From Candidatus Thorarchaeota archaeon (GTDB lineage Archaea; Asgardarchaeota; Thorarchaeia; Thorarchaeales; Thorarchaeaceae), in contig JAEOSL010000052.1 of NCBI GenBank assembly GCA_016840385.1, forward strand, positions 1 through 22,603: a stretch of DNA of 22,603 bases, given 5' to 3'. Numbering within the stretch: the stretch's first letter is position 1; each line of letters starts with the position of its first letter. The notes under the pieces are model-generated. The model made no database searches, was not told the origin of the DNA, and was given only the letters and a program-made list of their open reading frames with translations. The position numbers and the translations under genes are program-made. This document shows, in pieces, positions 1-7,100 of the stretch.

Positions 1-491
1 ACCTGAAGGTCTTCAATATCCGCCAGGACACACTGCACAAGGCGACGACCTATCTTGCCAAGAGCCACGGTAAGGTAGTGATCGAGGACCTGTTAGTGTC
101 CGGGCTGCTGAAGAACCGAAGGCTTGCAAGAGTCATAGCTGATGTGGGATTCTATGAGTTCAGACGACAGCTGGAGTACAAGTGTGGGTGGTACGGTTCT
201 GAGCTTGTTGTTGTATCAAGGACCTTTCCTTCATCGAAGATGTGTTCACAGTGTGGGTACAGAAAGAAGGATCTTGCTCTATCAGAGAGGGAGTATCAGT
301 GTGAACAGTGTGGGTTTGAGATTGATAGGGATCTCAATGCTGCACTGAATCTGGTCGCCGTCAGTTTGCCGGAGACTGAAAACGCCTGCGGAGAGGAAGT
401 AAGACGTCGCAAATCTTCCGAGATTTGCAATGCAGCCTCGATGAAACAGGAACCGAACATCATCCCGGACTCGATGTCCAGGAATGTCTAG
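1..491 (+). CDS. tnpB: TnpB-family RNA-guided nuclease (IS200/IS605 OrfB), 5'-truncated by window edge
   Basis: The reading frame is open from base 3 and enters from outside the window, so the N-terminal part (helical domain and first RuvC segment) is not visible. What remains is the end of a TnpB protein. It has the RuvC-II acidic motif in VVIEDL, then SSKMCSQCG and CEQCG forming a four-cysteine zinc ribbon, then DRDLNAALN carrying the last RuvC aspartate. TnpB proteins are nucleases guided by an omega-RNA made from the 3' end of the element. The tail after the RuvC core (ending KQEPN...) looks like the typical low-complexity tail reading into the transposon right end, and contains a perfect hairpin (409-428). 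No TnpA transposase is visible; it could lie upstream. Catalytic residues in the visible part are intact, so this is not obviously a decayed copy. Confidence 0.93.
   Translation, partial: LKVFNIRQDTLHKATTYLAKSHGKVVIEDLLVSGLLKNRRLARVIADVGFYEFRRQLEYKCGWYGSELVVVSRTFPSSKMCSQCGYRKKDLALSEREYQCEQCGFEIDRDLNAALNLVAVSLPETENACGEEVRRRKSSEICNAASMKQEPNIIPDSMSRNV
409..428 (+). repeat. Perfect hairpin in the tnpB 3' end (right-end / omega-RNA candidate)
   Basis: GCAAATCT at 409-416 and AGATTTGC at 421-428 pair perfectly over 8 bp with a TCCG tetraloop. The hairpin lies inside the last 30 codons of tnpB. IS200/IS605 elements carry subterminal hairpins recognised by TnpA, and TnpB guide RNAs overlap the gene's 3' end, so this is the natural place for such a structure. 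Which of the two roles applies cannot be told from one copy. The exact right end of the element was not located. Confidence 0.6.
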
Positions 492-527
492 GTTTCGGGG
501 AACGGTTGTCTGAAATCGAGTATTGTC

Positions 528-1040
528 TTAGCTCTCTGCAAGTTCCTTAAAGAATGACTCATAGTCTATCTCAAACGGAACGCGTGTACCTAGACGTACC
601 CTTTTCCTGTCTTGTTCTATCTCGACATACCCATGCCCCTGCAATTCTCTTAGGTCCGCCATCACACCTCTCAGTGCCTTCTTTCTGAATTCACATACCC
701 GATCAACAGATACCCATCCACCTTCCTGGTAGGCGAGTGTGATGACGATAAGAAGTGTCGCAGCTAGTCGGTCTGGTAATGCAGTCGCTTCTTGTGCAAG
801 TTTAACCTCATCTGATGTATCCAGATAGAACACTCCTGCTACAGGATTGTGTTTGACAAAAAGGCCAAGTGGTGTGATTCTTTTGTGGAGGCTTCCCAGT
901 TTCTGAAATAGAAGATGACGTCCTACATCTTCAGGAAGTCCCAGTGCATCAAGCATATCCTCTACACTTGCACCAATGGGGGTGCCTGTTCTTGTGAGGA
1001 GCTTAACTAACACAGCATATTCGTTCATTATTGCCAACAT
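528..1040 (-). CDS. Tandem winged-helix protein, ScpB/kite-like
   Basis: 170 residues, predicted as two consecutive winged helices: residues about 6-75 (ending in a GVFYLDTSDE-like strand) and about 88-155 (LPDRLAATLLIVITLAY, then RVCEFRKKALRGVMADLREL, GYVEI). The second half follows the ScpB pattern of an LS...ETLAIIAY helix, an I-RG-like segment and a strand with FE/F-D near the end. ScpB dimers bind the kleisin ScpA in SMC complexes. The gene is on the same strand as scpA/smc, 2.5 kb downstream, with only plus-strand genes between. Start: ATG at 1040 lies about 24 bp from a TTTAAA box, suggesting a leaderless message; ATG at 1028 (fifth codon) is an alternative. It could instead be an ordinary wHTH transcription factor. 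The fold is reasonably sure, the ScpB role is inferred. Confidence 0.5.
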   Translation of the reverse strand: MLAIMNEYAVLVKLLTRTGTPIGASVEDMLDALGLPEDVGRHLLFQKLGSLHKRITPLGLFVKHNPVAGVFYLDTSDEVKLAQEATALPDRLAATLLIVITLAYQEGGWVSVDRVCEFRKKALRGVMADLRELQGHGYVEIEQDRKRVRLGTRVPFEIDYESFFKELAES

Positions 1041-1060
1041 CTTGAGAATCTCATGAATCG

Positions 1061-1066
1061 TTTAAA
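1061..1066. promoter_or_regulatory. Palindromic TATA-like box shared by divergent genes
   Basis: TTTAAA (within TTTAAAA, 1061-1067) sits in the 49-bp gap between the ScpB-like gene (minus) and the membrane-protein gene (plus). Its centre is about 24 bp from the ATG at 1040 and 26 bp from the GTG at 1090. That is the archaeal TATA-to-start-site distance in both directions, so both transcripts would be leaderless or nearly so. No Shine-Dalgarno sequence is visible before either start. Confidence 0.4.
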
Positions 1067-1089
1067 ACCTGAGGGTATTCATTATCGAT

Positions 1090-1593
1090 GTGCAAGAAGA
1101 GCGCCATGTATATGAAATGAAGGATTTAACAGTATCAAAGTTATTTTCCAAATTGAGTGGTGAAGGAGATTTGGACTCGAAAAGGGACTACATTGCGATT
1201 GTAAGTATTATTGCAATATTTGTTGTTTTATCCCCCAGCAACTTAAGTTACGGTCCTGATACCTTCGTACATATTACCGGTTTTCAGCTGTTTTTATTTT
1301 TGGTTTCTGTCATTCTAAGATACGCAAATTATGTTATGGAGTCACCAGCCCAAAACACTAACAGTGCATTAGATTATCGTCCTTCCACTCATTGTATTCT
1401 TTTTATCATAATAGCACCAATGCTGTCAATTCTAATTGGCATCTTGGCTGGCGATGATAGTTACATGACTCTTTTTCCGTTCATATCACTGCTATCTGTC
1501 AATATGATTCTCTCAGCTATTCTTGGAGCTCTTATTGCAAAGCAGATCTATGCATTGAGGTATTCTAATACAACTCCAGACTCATTTTGCTAG
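1090..1593 (+). CDS. Unknown four-helix membrane protein
   Basis: 167 residues, not recognised. A hydrophilic N-terminus of about 33 residues is followed by four hydrophobic stretches: roughly 35-50 (YIAIVSIIAIFVVL), 64-82 (GFQLFLFLVSVILRYANYV), 102-120 (HCILFIIIAPMLSILIGIL) and 128-155 (FPFISLLSVNMILSAILGAL), then a short polar tail ending in Cys. No conserved polar motif points to a transport or enzyme role. The GTG at 1090 is placed about 26 bp from the TTTAAA box; an in-frame ATG ten codons in is an alternative start. The gene is visibly AT-richer than its neighbours, and together with the plus-strand cassette that follows it interrupts a minus-strand SMC/ScpA/ScpB-like arrangement, which hints at acquisition by transfer. 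Confidence 0.65.
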   Translation: MQEERHVYEMKDLTVSKLFSKLSGEGDLDSKRDYIAIVSIIAIFVVLSPSNLSYGPDTFVHITGFQLFLFLVSVILRYANYVMESPAQNTNSALDYRPSTHCILFIIIAPMLSILIGILAGDDSYMTLFPFISLLSVNMILSAILGALIAKQIYALRYSNTTPDSFC

Positions 1594-1607
1594 TCACATC
1601 ATGTGAC
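1593..1607. promoter_or_regulatory. Perfect palindrome, candidate operator
   Basis: GTCACATCATGTGAC is a perfect 7-1-7 inverted repeat that starts in the stop codon of the upstream gene and ends 31 bp before the TATATATA box of the micro-ORF operon. A further half-site (TGTGAC) follows at 1615-1620, and TCATGTGAC recurs at 1888-1896 inside the second micro-ORF. The position just upstream of an archaeal core promoter suits an activator site; the dimer symmetry suits an HTH regulator. It could also form a terminator-like hairpin for the preceding gene, but no T-run follows. Confidence 0.5.
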
Positions 1608-1638
1608 TCCCACCTGTGACCCTAACAAGTGGCTCCGC

Positions 1639-1646
1639 TATATATA
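1639..1646 (+). promoter_or_regulatory. TATA box of the micro-ORF/MFS operon
   Basis: TATATATA stands out in the gap 1594-1678. Its centre is about 36 bp from the first micro-ORF ATG at 1679, so transcription should start near 1668-1670, leaving a leader of about 10 nt without a Shine-Dalgarno sequence. It is the only strong archaeal promoter seen before the MFS gene at 2141, which implies that the micro-ORFs are on the same transcript as the exporter. Confidence 0.6.
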
Positions 1647-1678
1647 CTAAATCTGAGTAGTAATTCTTGTGAAATATC

Positions 1679-1780
1679 ATGGCTCTAACAACTAACTCCC
1701 GAACCAAGTCCGCACAGAAGAAGAAGCGCAACGTATCTGCCGATGCTGTTGCTTATGCTTTCATGACCTTCGTGAGGTAA
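1679..1780 (+). CDS. Micro-ORF 1 (33 aa), first of four before the MFS exporter
   Basis: ATG 1679 to TAA 1778-1780. The peptide begins MALTTNSRTKSAQKKKRN, is strongly basic in its middle (KKKR at 14-17), and ends VSADAVAYAFMTFVR. The tail resembles that of micro-ORF 4 (ISTEAIARLYFRR): [VI]-S-[AT]-[DE]-A-[VI]-A followed by aromatic residues and a final Arg; both also begin Met-Ala-Leu. This likeness, and the tight chain of SD-preceded ORFs after it, are the reasons to believe it is translated. The ATG is about 10 nt from the predicted transcription start. No signal peptide is visible and no known family is recognised. It may be an exported peptide, a regulatory leader peptide, or a small functional protein. 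Confidence 0.55.
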   Translation: MALTTNSRTKSAQKKKRNVSADAVAYAFMTFVR

Positions 1781-1785
1781 TTCTA

Positions 1786-1905
1786 ATGAAACATTCTGAG
1801 CGACTGATCACTTGGCAGCTCTCTGAGACCGATAGCTGGTCACAGAGTGGTCATAGTTACGGTCAGTCCGTCTCAGAAATACCATATCATGTGACCAACG
1901 TATAG
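1786..1905 (+). CDS. Micro-ORF 2 (39 aa)
   Basis: ATG 1786 to TAG 1903-1905, 5 nt after micro-ORF 1. GAGGT at 1774-1778, in the last codons of micro-ORF 1, gives a Shine-Dalgarno with 7 nt spacing. The peptide starts MKHSERLITWQLSETDSW and continues with a Ser/Gln/Gly-rich stretch (SQSGHSYGQSVSE); it is polar, with two Trp and no hydrophobic segment. It shows no clear similarity to micro-ORFs 1 and 4. An 8-bp inverted repeat (1822-1829 with 1870-1877) lies within it and could form an RNA stem. Function unknown. Confidence 0.5.
   Translation: MKHSERLITWQLSETDSWSQSGHSYGQSVSEIPYHVTNV
1822..1877 (+). repeat. Inverted repeat inside micro-ORF 2, possible attenuator stem
   Basis: TCTGAGAC at 1822-1829 is the exact reverse complement of GTCTCAGA at 1870-1877. 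After one C-C mismatch the pairing continues for about three more base pairs inward (1831-1833 with 1866-1868), leaving a loop of about 32 nt. In a translated leader, such a stem could be opened or allowed to form by ribosome position. The long loop makes this uncertain, and chance cannot be excluded. Confidence 0.3.
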
Positions 1906-1918
1906 GAGATTGTGACTA

Positions 1919-2035
1919 ATGATGACTGTAAACGATAATTCTCGATTGATTCGCATGACAATGGAAAACAGACACATCAATGTACAAACTTCTGAGCTGT
2001 TGGCACTTTCTAACCATTCAACAATGAGGTGCTAA
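1919..2035 (+). CDS. Micro-ORF 3 (38 aa)
   Basis: ATG 1919 to TAA 2033-2035, 13 nt after micro-ORF 2. GGAG at 1905-1908 overlaps the preceding stop codon and gives an SD spacing of 10 nt. A second ATG follows directly at 1922. The peptide starts MMTVNDNSRLIRMTMENR, carries five Met after the two initial ones or alternative start, and ends in Met-Arg-Cys. It is polar and has no recognised domain. A faint (S)RLI similarity to micro-ORF 2 (SERLI) is too short to count as homology. Function unknown. Confidence 0.48.
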   Translation: MMTVNDNSRLIRMTMENRHINVQTSELLALSNHSTMRC

Positions 2036-2036
2036 A

Positions 2037-2135
2037 ATGGCATTAGCAAAAATCAATCCCAAACCCCGTAAATTGAACATAGACAATCCCAAGATTTCCA
2101 CCGAGGCGATTGCAAGGCTTTACTTCAGGAGATAA
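2037..2135 (+). CDS. Micro-ORF 4 (32 aa), similar to micro-ORF 1
   Basis: ATG 2037 to TAA 2133-2135, starting one base after the stop of micro-ORF 3. GAGGTG at 2026-2031 is a strong Shine-Dalgarno 5 nt from the ATG. The peptide starts MALAKINPKPRKLNID, is basic and proline-containing, and ends ISTEAIARLYFRR, matching the VSADAVA...FVR tail of micro-ORF 1 position by position through the [VI]S[AT][DE]A[VI]A core. A 6-bp inverted repeat (2030-2035 with 2043-2048) places its start codon in a small hairpin loop, which could modulate initiation. Its end carries the SD of the MFS gene (AGGAG, 2127-2131). Confidence 0.55.
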   Translation: MALAKINPKPRKLNIDNPKISTEAIARLYFRR

Positions 2136-2140
2136 ATAGA

Positions 2141-3484
2141 GTGACTGAAGTTGTAACTGCTGATGAAACTGAGAAAAAGACCGAGACCAAGGGTTTCAGT
2201 ACAGTACTTGCTCATCGTGATTTTGCTCGACTCTGGTCTGGGCAGCTTGTTGCAAACGTTGGTAGAGCAATTTGCTCACTTGCTTTGATGTTCTTTGCAT
2301 TTGATCTCACAGGTTCTGCAATGGCAATGGCTATTCTTGCAATGGTTCAAACTATACCTATTGTATTGTTTGCTGGCTTTGTTGGAGTCTATGTTGATCA
2401 ATGGAATCGAAAGAAGATTATGGTTGCATCTGACATTTTACGTGCAATAGCAATTGTGCTAATTCCTCTCACTATCTATTTCCCTACATTCTTACCTACT
2501 ATCTATTGGGTGTACATTCTCACATTTATCTGGGCAACTGGTAACGCCTGGTTCTTTCCTGCAAGGAGTGCATCAATCCCCAATCTAGTTGAAGGCGACG
2601 AATTAGTCGCTGCAAACTCCCTTTCACAGATGACTTTCCAAGTAGTTCAGTTAGTTGTTCCTCCTGTTGGAGGTATTCTTGTTGCCCTCCTTGCCCCCGA
2701 TTACTTCCTTGCCTTTGCAATCACAGCAATGACCTTCGTACTCTCTGCAATTGCACTCCAGGGTATCAAGACAGATTTGACTCCCTCTCGCAATGATCTC
2801 GACAAGGAATCTTTACGCTCACAGATAATTGAAGGTGGTAGATTCGTTATTGCTAATGCGATTCTATCATTCCTCTTTGTCTTTGCAATGATGCTTGCAT
2901 TCTCCTCTGGAATCCTCAATGCTCTCCTCATGCCATACTTTGAAGGCGAGTTAGGATTGGGCTCTCTACAGATTGGACTTGTTCTGAGCGCAGGAGCTGC
3001 AACTGGTGCTGTCACTGCTATCTACTTCAGCAGGAAGAAGAACATAAACAAACCCCTATACATTGTAGCAACTGCAGGTCTTCTTGCTGGGTTTGCTATC
3101 TTTGCTATGGTCATTGCCTTTGACCTAGTTACTGTGATGTTATCATGGGCTATGATTGGAGCTGTTGATGTAATGTTGAATATTCCACTGGTTGTACTCA
3201 TGCAGGAACTAGTTTCTGATGAGCTACGAGGTCGTGTCTTTGCACTACTCAATGTCGCCTTCACTGCTGTCCAAGTTGTTGGAATGGGCATAGGTGGAGT
3301 GTGGGCTGAGTCTGTTGGATCAACCGGTCCTCCATTAATTGGTGCAGCAATCGCTATGGTAATTGTAGCCCTCATCGGCTTTGCAGCCATCTCAATCTTC
3401 AAACTACACTCTCGTCTTCCTGAGAAGAAAGTTGAGTCTGAAGAAGAAGAGGAGCAACTAGCCACTATTGAGATTTCCACATAA
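2141..3484 (+). CDS. MFS efflux transporter (MFS_3/EntS-MefA-like)
   Basis: 447 residues with twelve predicted membrane helices, a usual MFS length. The N-terminal half starts with FARLWSGQLVANVGRAI and carries the motif-A-like loop GVYVDQWNRKKIMVASDI between helices 2 and 3 (about residues 81-98), then the PARSASIPNLV segment typical of the enterobactin-exporter/macrolide-efflux branch of MFS. The second half repeats the pattern (ELRGRVFALLN at about 361-371). The C-terminus ends in an acidic tail (ESEEEEEQ). Members of this branch are proton-driven exporters of siderophores, macrolides or other amphipathic compounds; the substrate here is unknown. The GTG start at 2141 has AGGAG at 2127-2131 inside micro-ORF 4, so translation is probably coupled to the four micro-ORFs. 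Confidence 0.85.
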   Translation: MTEVVTADETEKKTETKGFSTVLAHRDFARLWSGQLVANVGRAICSLALMFFAFDLTGSAMAMAILAMVQTIPIVLFAGFVGVYVDQWNRKKIMVASDILRAIAIVLIPLTIYFPTFLPTIYWVYILTFIWATGNAWFFPARSASIPNLVEGDELVAANSLSQMTFQVVQLVVPPVGGILVALLAPDYFLAFAITAMTFVLSAIALQGIKTDLTPSRNDLDKESLRSQIIEGGRFVIANAILSFLFVFAMMLAFSSGILNALLMPYFEGELGLGSLQIGLVLSAGAATGAVTAIYFSRKKNINKPLYIVATAGLLAGFAIFAMVIAFDLVTVMLSWAMIGAVDVMLNIPLVVLMQELVSDELRGRVFALLNVAFTAVQVVGMGIGGVWAESVGSTGPPLIGAAIAMVIVALIGFAAISIFKLHSRLPEKKVESEEEEEQLATIEIST

Positions 3485-3505
3485 TCGTTCACACGATATC
3501 CGACC

Positions 3506-4159
3506 TCAGGTTGCATCTAGCACCTGGGGTCTCCATATCTCCCTTGTAACTGGATTGTAGAGTAGCCTACCTCGTGATACAAGGATGATTACGTAGAGGA
3601 AGTGTTTCAGAAAAACATCGAACTCATCACTTTCAACTATGTCATCAAAAATCACTTTGCCATCCAAAGGGATCGTTTTGATAAATCTATCCAAGTCTTC
3701 GATGAAGACAGAGTCTTCAGTATCGAGTGCGAATCCATTTGGAAGTGGAGTCATTTCTGGTATCTTGTCTTCAGGAGGTTCTTTCGATAATGCTTCAATG
3801 AGTTGTACAACTCGCGCTAGAGACCCTCCCAGCGATGCGTGTTCAAGATGTCCAATAGTAATTGGTTGCTTCTGAACAAGAAGTCGAGCCAGCTGCTTTG
3901 TTGATTTTCCTTTCAGACGAGCAACATATACCTCTGGAGATGCAAGGACTCGTGCAAGTTCTTGAACTCGATTTACTTTGGCACTAAGAACCTCATTCAA
4001 CATCTCGTCTATATCCAATCTGGTATCAAGTTTCTCTGCTAGCTCCTGTAACTCTCGATAGGGTTCAGTTAGTCTTAACTCAAGAGGATCAATATCGCCT
4101 GATCGAGCTGCCTGCAAAATCTCATAGACCTTTTCCGCAAGACTCTGGTTCTCAGCCAT
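3506..4159 (-). CDS. scpA: Kleisin ScpA, SMC partner
   Basis: 217 residues, MAENQSLAEKVYEILQAARS at the start. The first part (about 5-60) resembles the ScpA N-terminal helical domain with a DPLELRL segment; the end (DEFDVFLKHFLYVIILVSRG, then LYNPVTREIWRP) is the winged-helix region that binds the SMC head. ScpA closes the SMC ring between the two ATPase heads. I chose ATG 4159 rather than the longer frame starting at 4258: it follows AGGAGG with 9 nt spacing, begins with a ScpA-like sequence, and lies 13 nt after the smc stop, whereas the longer form would overlap smc by 86 nt. It converges with the MFS gene (21-bp gap). No terminator is evident between them. Confidence 0.82.
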   Translation of the reverse strand: MAENQSLAEKVYEILQAARSGDIDPLELRLTEPYRELQELAEKLDTRLDIDEMLNEVLSAKVNRVQELARVLASPEVYVARLKGKSTKQLARLLVQKQPITIGHLEHASLGGSLARVVQLIEALSKEPPEDKIPEMTPLPNGFALDTEDSVFIEDLDRFIKTIPLDGKVIFDDIVESDEFDVFLKHFLYVIILVSRGRLLYNPVTREIWRPQVLDAT

Positions 4160-4172
4160 TTCATATTTCCTC

Positions 4173-7100
4173 CTACTGTCCTTTGAACTTAGGACTCTCA
4201 ATAATGACTGATGGTTCAGTTCCATTGGGTGAAACGACACCCAGTATCTTGTCCGCATGTTTCAGAAGATGTGTACTCTTAGCAGGTGTAAGAAGAACGA
4301 ACTGACTTCTTCGTGATGCGTCGTGTAATAATCTGCTAACAAGTTCGGTGTTTGTTGCATCTAGAAATGTGTCCACTTCATCTAGAATGTATACAGGAGC
4401 TGGATTGAATCTTTGTAATGCTAGGATGAGTGAAATTGCAATGAGTGACCTCTCACCACCTGAACCTGCGCTAATAGCCCCAAACCCTTCTGCCTTAATT
4501 CTTGTTTTGAACTCGACACCATAGTCACCACTACGCATGGCTAATTCAAATCGTACGCTTCCTGGGAATTGTACACTTCCAAGAACCTCATTCACACGCC
4601 TCTCGACCTTTCGAAGAGTTTCGTTCATTCCATTATGATATTGTTCACGGATACTCTTGACTGCAGATTCTGCTTCATCCAGTTCTTCCTTAAGCTCAGT
4701 AACTCTCTCAACAAGTGTTACTATACGTCCTTTGAGTTGTGTTTCAGTGTGAGCAACACTTTCAGAAACATCTTGATAATCATCTAGAATATGCCTTAGT
4801 TTAACAAGTTCATTTCTAACAACATCCAGCGGTCTCAGAATTTTGGGTCGTGTAAGTCCTTCAAGATCTACTTGTAAATTCTCTAGCTCATACTCCATGT
4901 TGGTCAGCTGTCTCTTTGATTGAAGAACCTGAAGTTTACGTTCCTTGATCATAAGATTGAGTTCTACCATTCTACTGCTGAGAGACCTATTTGTTTCTCT
5001 CAGAGTTGCAAGATCCTCAAGAAGCGTTGTTCGGTTGCTATGTGTCTGCTCTTGACTTTCTTTCATGACTTCAATTTTCTCTAGGATTTCTGAAGTGGCA
5101 TTCTTCGATTCCTTGATCTCTTTTCGTAATTCTTGCAGACTATTGGATAACATATCAACATTTTCTGCTATCCTCTTCAAATCCTGACGTTTGATTTCTT
5201 CATCTCTCTCTGCTGCATTTGCATTACTATCGATTCTTGTGAGTTCTGTCTGCAAACGCCTGTGTTTAATCCTAAGTGCTGAATCTTGTCCTACCAATCT
5301 ACTTCGTTCTGGAGGTTGAGTGTTATCCAGTTTTCGAAGACTCCTCTCTGCTTTCCCTAAATCTAGTTGAAGTACCTTCAGCTCGTCATCAAGAGCAACA
5401 ATTCGCTCTTCCTGCTCTGGTAGATTTTCAAGTAACTTCTTTCTCCTCTCCCAGCTTCCACCCCATCGAGTCATCTGGCTAAGAAGATCAAGAATCTCCT
5501 CGCGTTGATTCGTAAGAGAATCCAGATTGGTCATTGTATCAGTTACTTTTTTGCGTGAAATTGTGAGTTCCTTTGTTGCTCTTGTGAGCCTATCCTGGAG
5601 TGGTGCAGTTGAAACCATTCCAGAGGGTACTAATTTTGGATTACTGACTATCTTCCCATCTTCTGGAACAATGACATATCCATCAAGAGAAACTGCTCTG
5701 AGATTCTCTTTTGTTGCAAGTCTTGTAGCTGTCCTTGTTGTTTTGGTTAGTACGAAATCTCCAATTGCTCTCTGTAGCAATTGCTGGGTTTCGGGATCAA
5801 CATTGAGGTTATCCCAGAGCCATCCCTCTATTCCAGATGAGCTTTTGAGTGTGGGTCTCTCGATTGATTGTCCTGCATCTTTCAATAGGATGAGTGGAGA
5901 AGGCGCATCAGAGTTGTCACGTAATTTCTGAAGAATTTGGAAATCTGTTTCTTCTGTAACGATGAAAGCAAAAGCAAGATTCTCTGAGAGGACTGCCTCT
6001 ACTGCAGTTGCAATAGAATCATCAGCACTGAATACTTCAATCAATGGACCTGTAACTGATTCCAGCTTGTGCTCTGCAATTGCATCCTTCAATTCACGTA
6101 CGCTTTCAGGAACTCTCTTTGAGGTTTCTGACAATCGTACATTTAGATCATCAATCTCTTTCTGCAGGGTTGAGAGGAGACTGCTCTGTCTAAATCGTTC
6201 TTCATTGAGTGCAGAAATCTCTCTCTCAAGCTGGCTTTTTTGACGAGTCAATTCCTTTTCGTCAGATTTCTCCATAACTGTCCAGACATGTGACCATTTG
6301 CTTTCTATGGCTTGAAGTTCTGCTCCCTCAACTTGAACTCTCTCTCTTACACTTCTGAGGAGTAAATCCTTTCCTTCACTCTCTGCTTGAAGTGCTTTGT
6401 ATCTGCCATGCGTTTCTGCTCTCTTCGTATTCCATTCTGCAAACGCTTCGAGTTCATCTCGAATTCTAGTCCGCTCTTCTTCTATCTCTTGGAGTTCCAC
6501 ACGAAACTGTCTTTGTTTCTCCATAGTAGATTCTTTGGTAGAACTAATTCGTTCGATGTCTTCTTGGAGTTTTTCTTTTCGTCTCTTCTCCGAGTTGACT
6601 TGCTTCTCTAACTCGCGAAGTTCGCTAACCTGTTGTTTTGAACTACCTTCTAATCGTGTAAGATTTCTTTCCTCTTCCTCAATCTTCGCATCGATTCTAC
6701 CTATTTCTACTTGAAGATTAGATAGTGCAGAATTTAGCTCATCATTTTCAGACTCATTTTCAGCAATGCTGGATTGTATTTCTTTCTGTTCATCGAGAAT
6801 AGAAACAAGACCTGATTCCTTTCCTTCAATCTCATCCTTGACACTCTTCACCTTCTCAGTGATGTCGTCAAATGATGCCCATTTCAGATCGTGCTCAAGG
6901 GTTTTCTCTTGTTCGAGAAGAGATCTCTTTCTGTCCAATCTATCAAGGTCATGTTTGAGGAGCTCTAGTTCACGCTCCACTGATTTAGATTCAGTAAGTG
7001 CGGCTTCCAACCTGTGACGACTTTGAATAACCTCGGTTTCTTGAATGACAATCCTATCTCTTAGCCCATCAAGACCAGTTCCTTCTTCCACAAGACGTCT

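Noticed and set aside
3022..3516. Long minus-strand ORF opposite the MFS gene
   Set aside because: Serine/threonine-rich antisense translation of a clear transporter gene, with no domain of its own; a shadow of codon bias.
4160..4258. N-terminal extension of scpA to an ATG at 4258
   Set aside because: It overlaps the end of smc, has no ScpA-like sequence, and the ATG at 4159 has AGGAGG 9 nt upstream.
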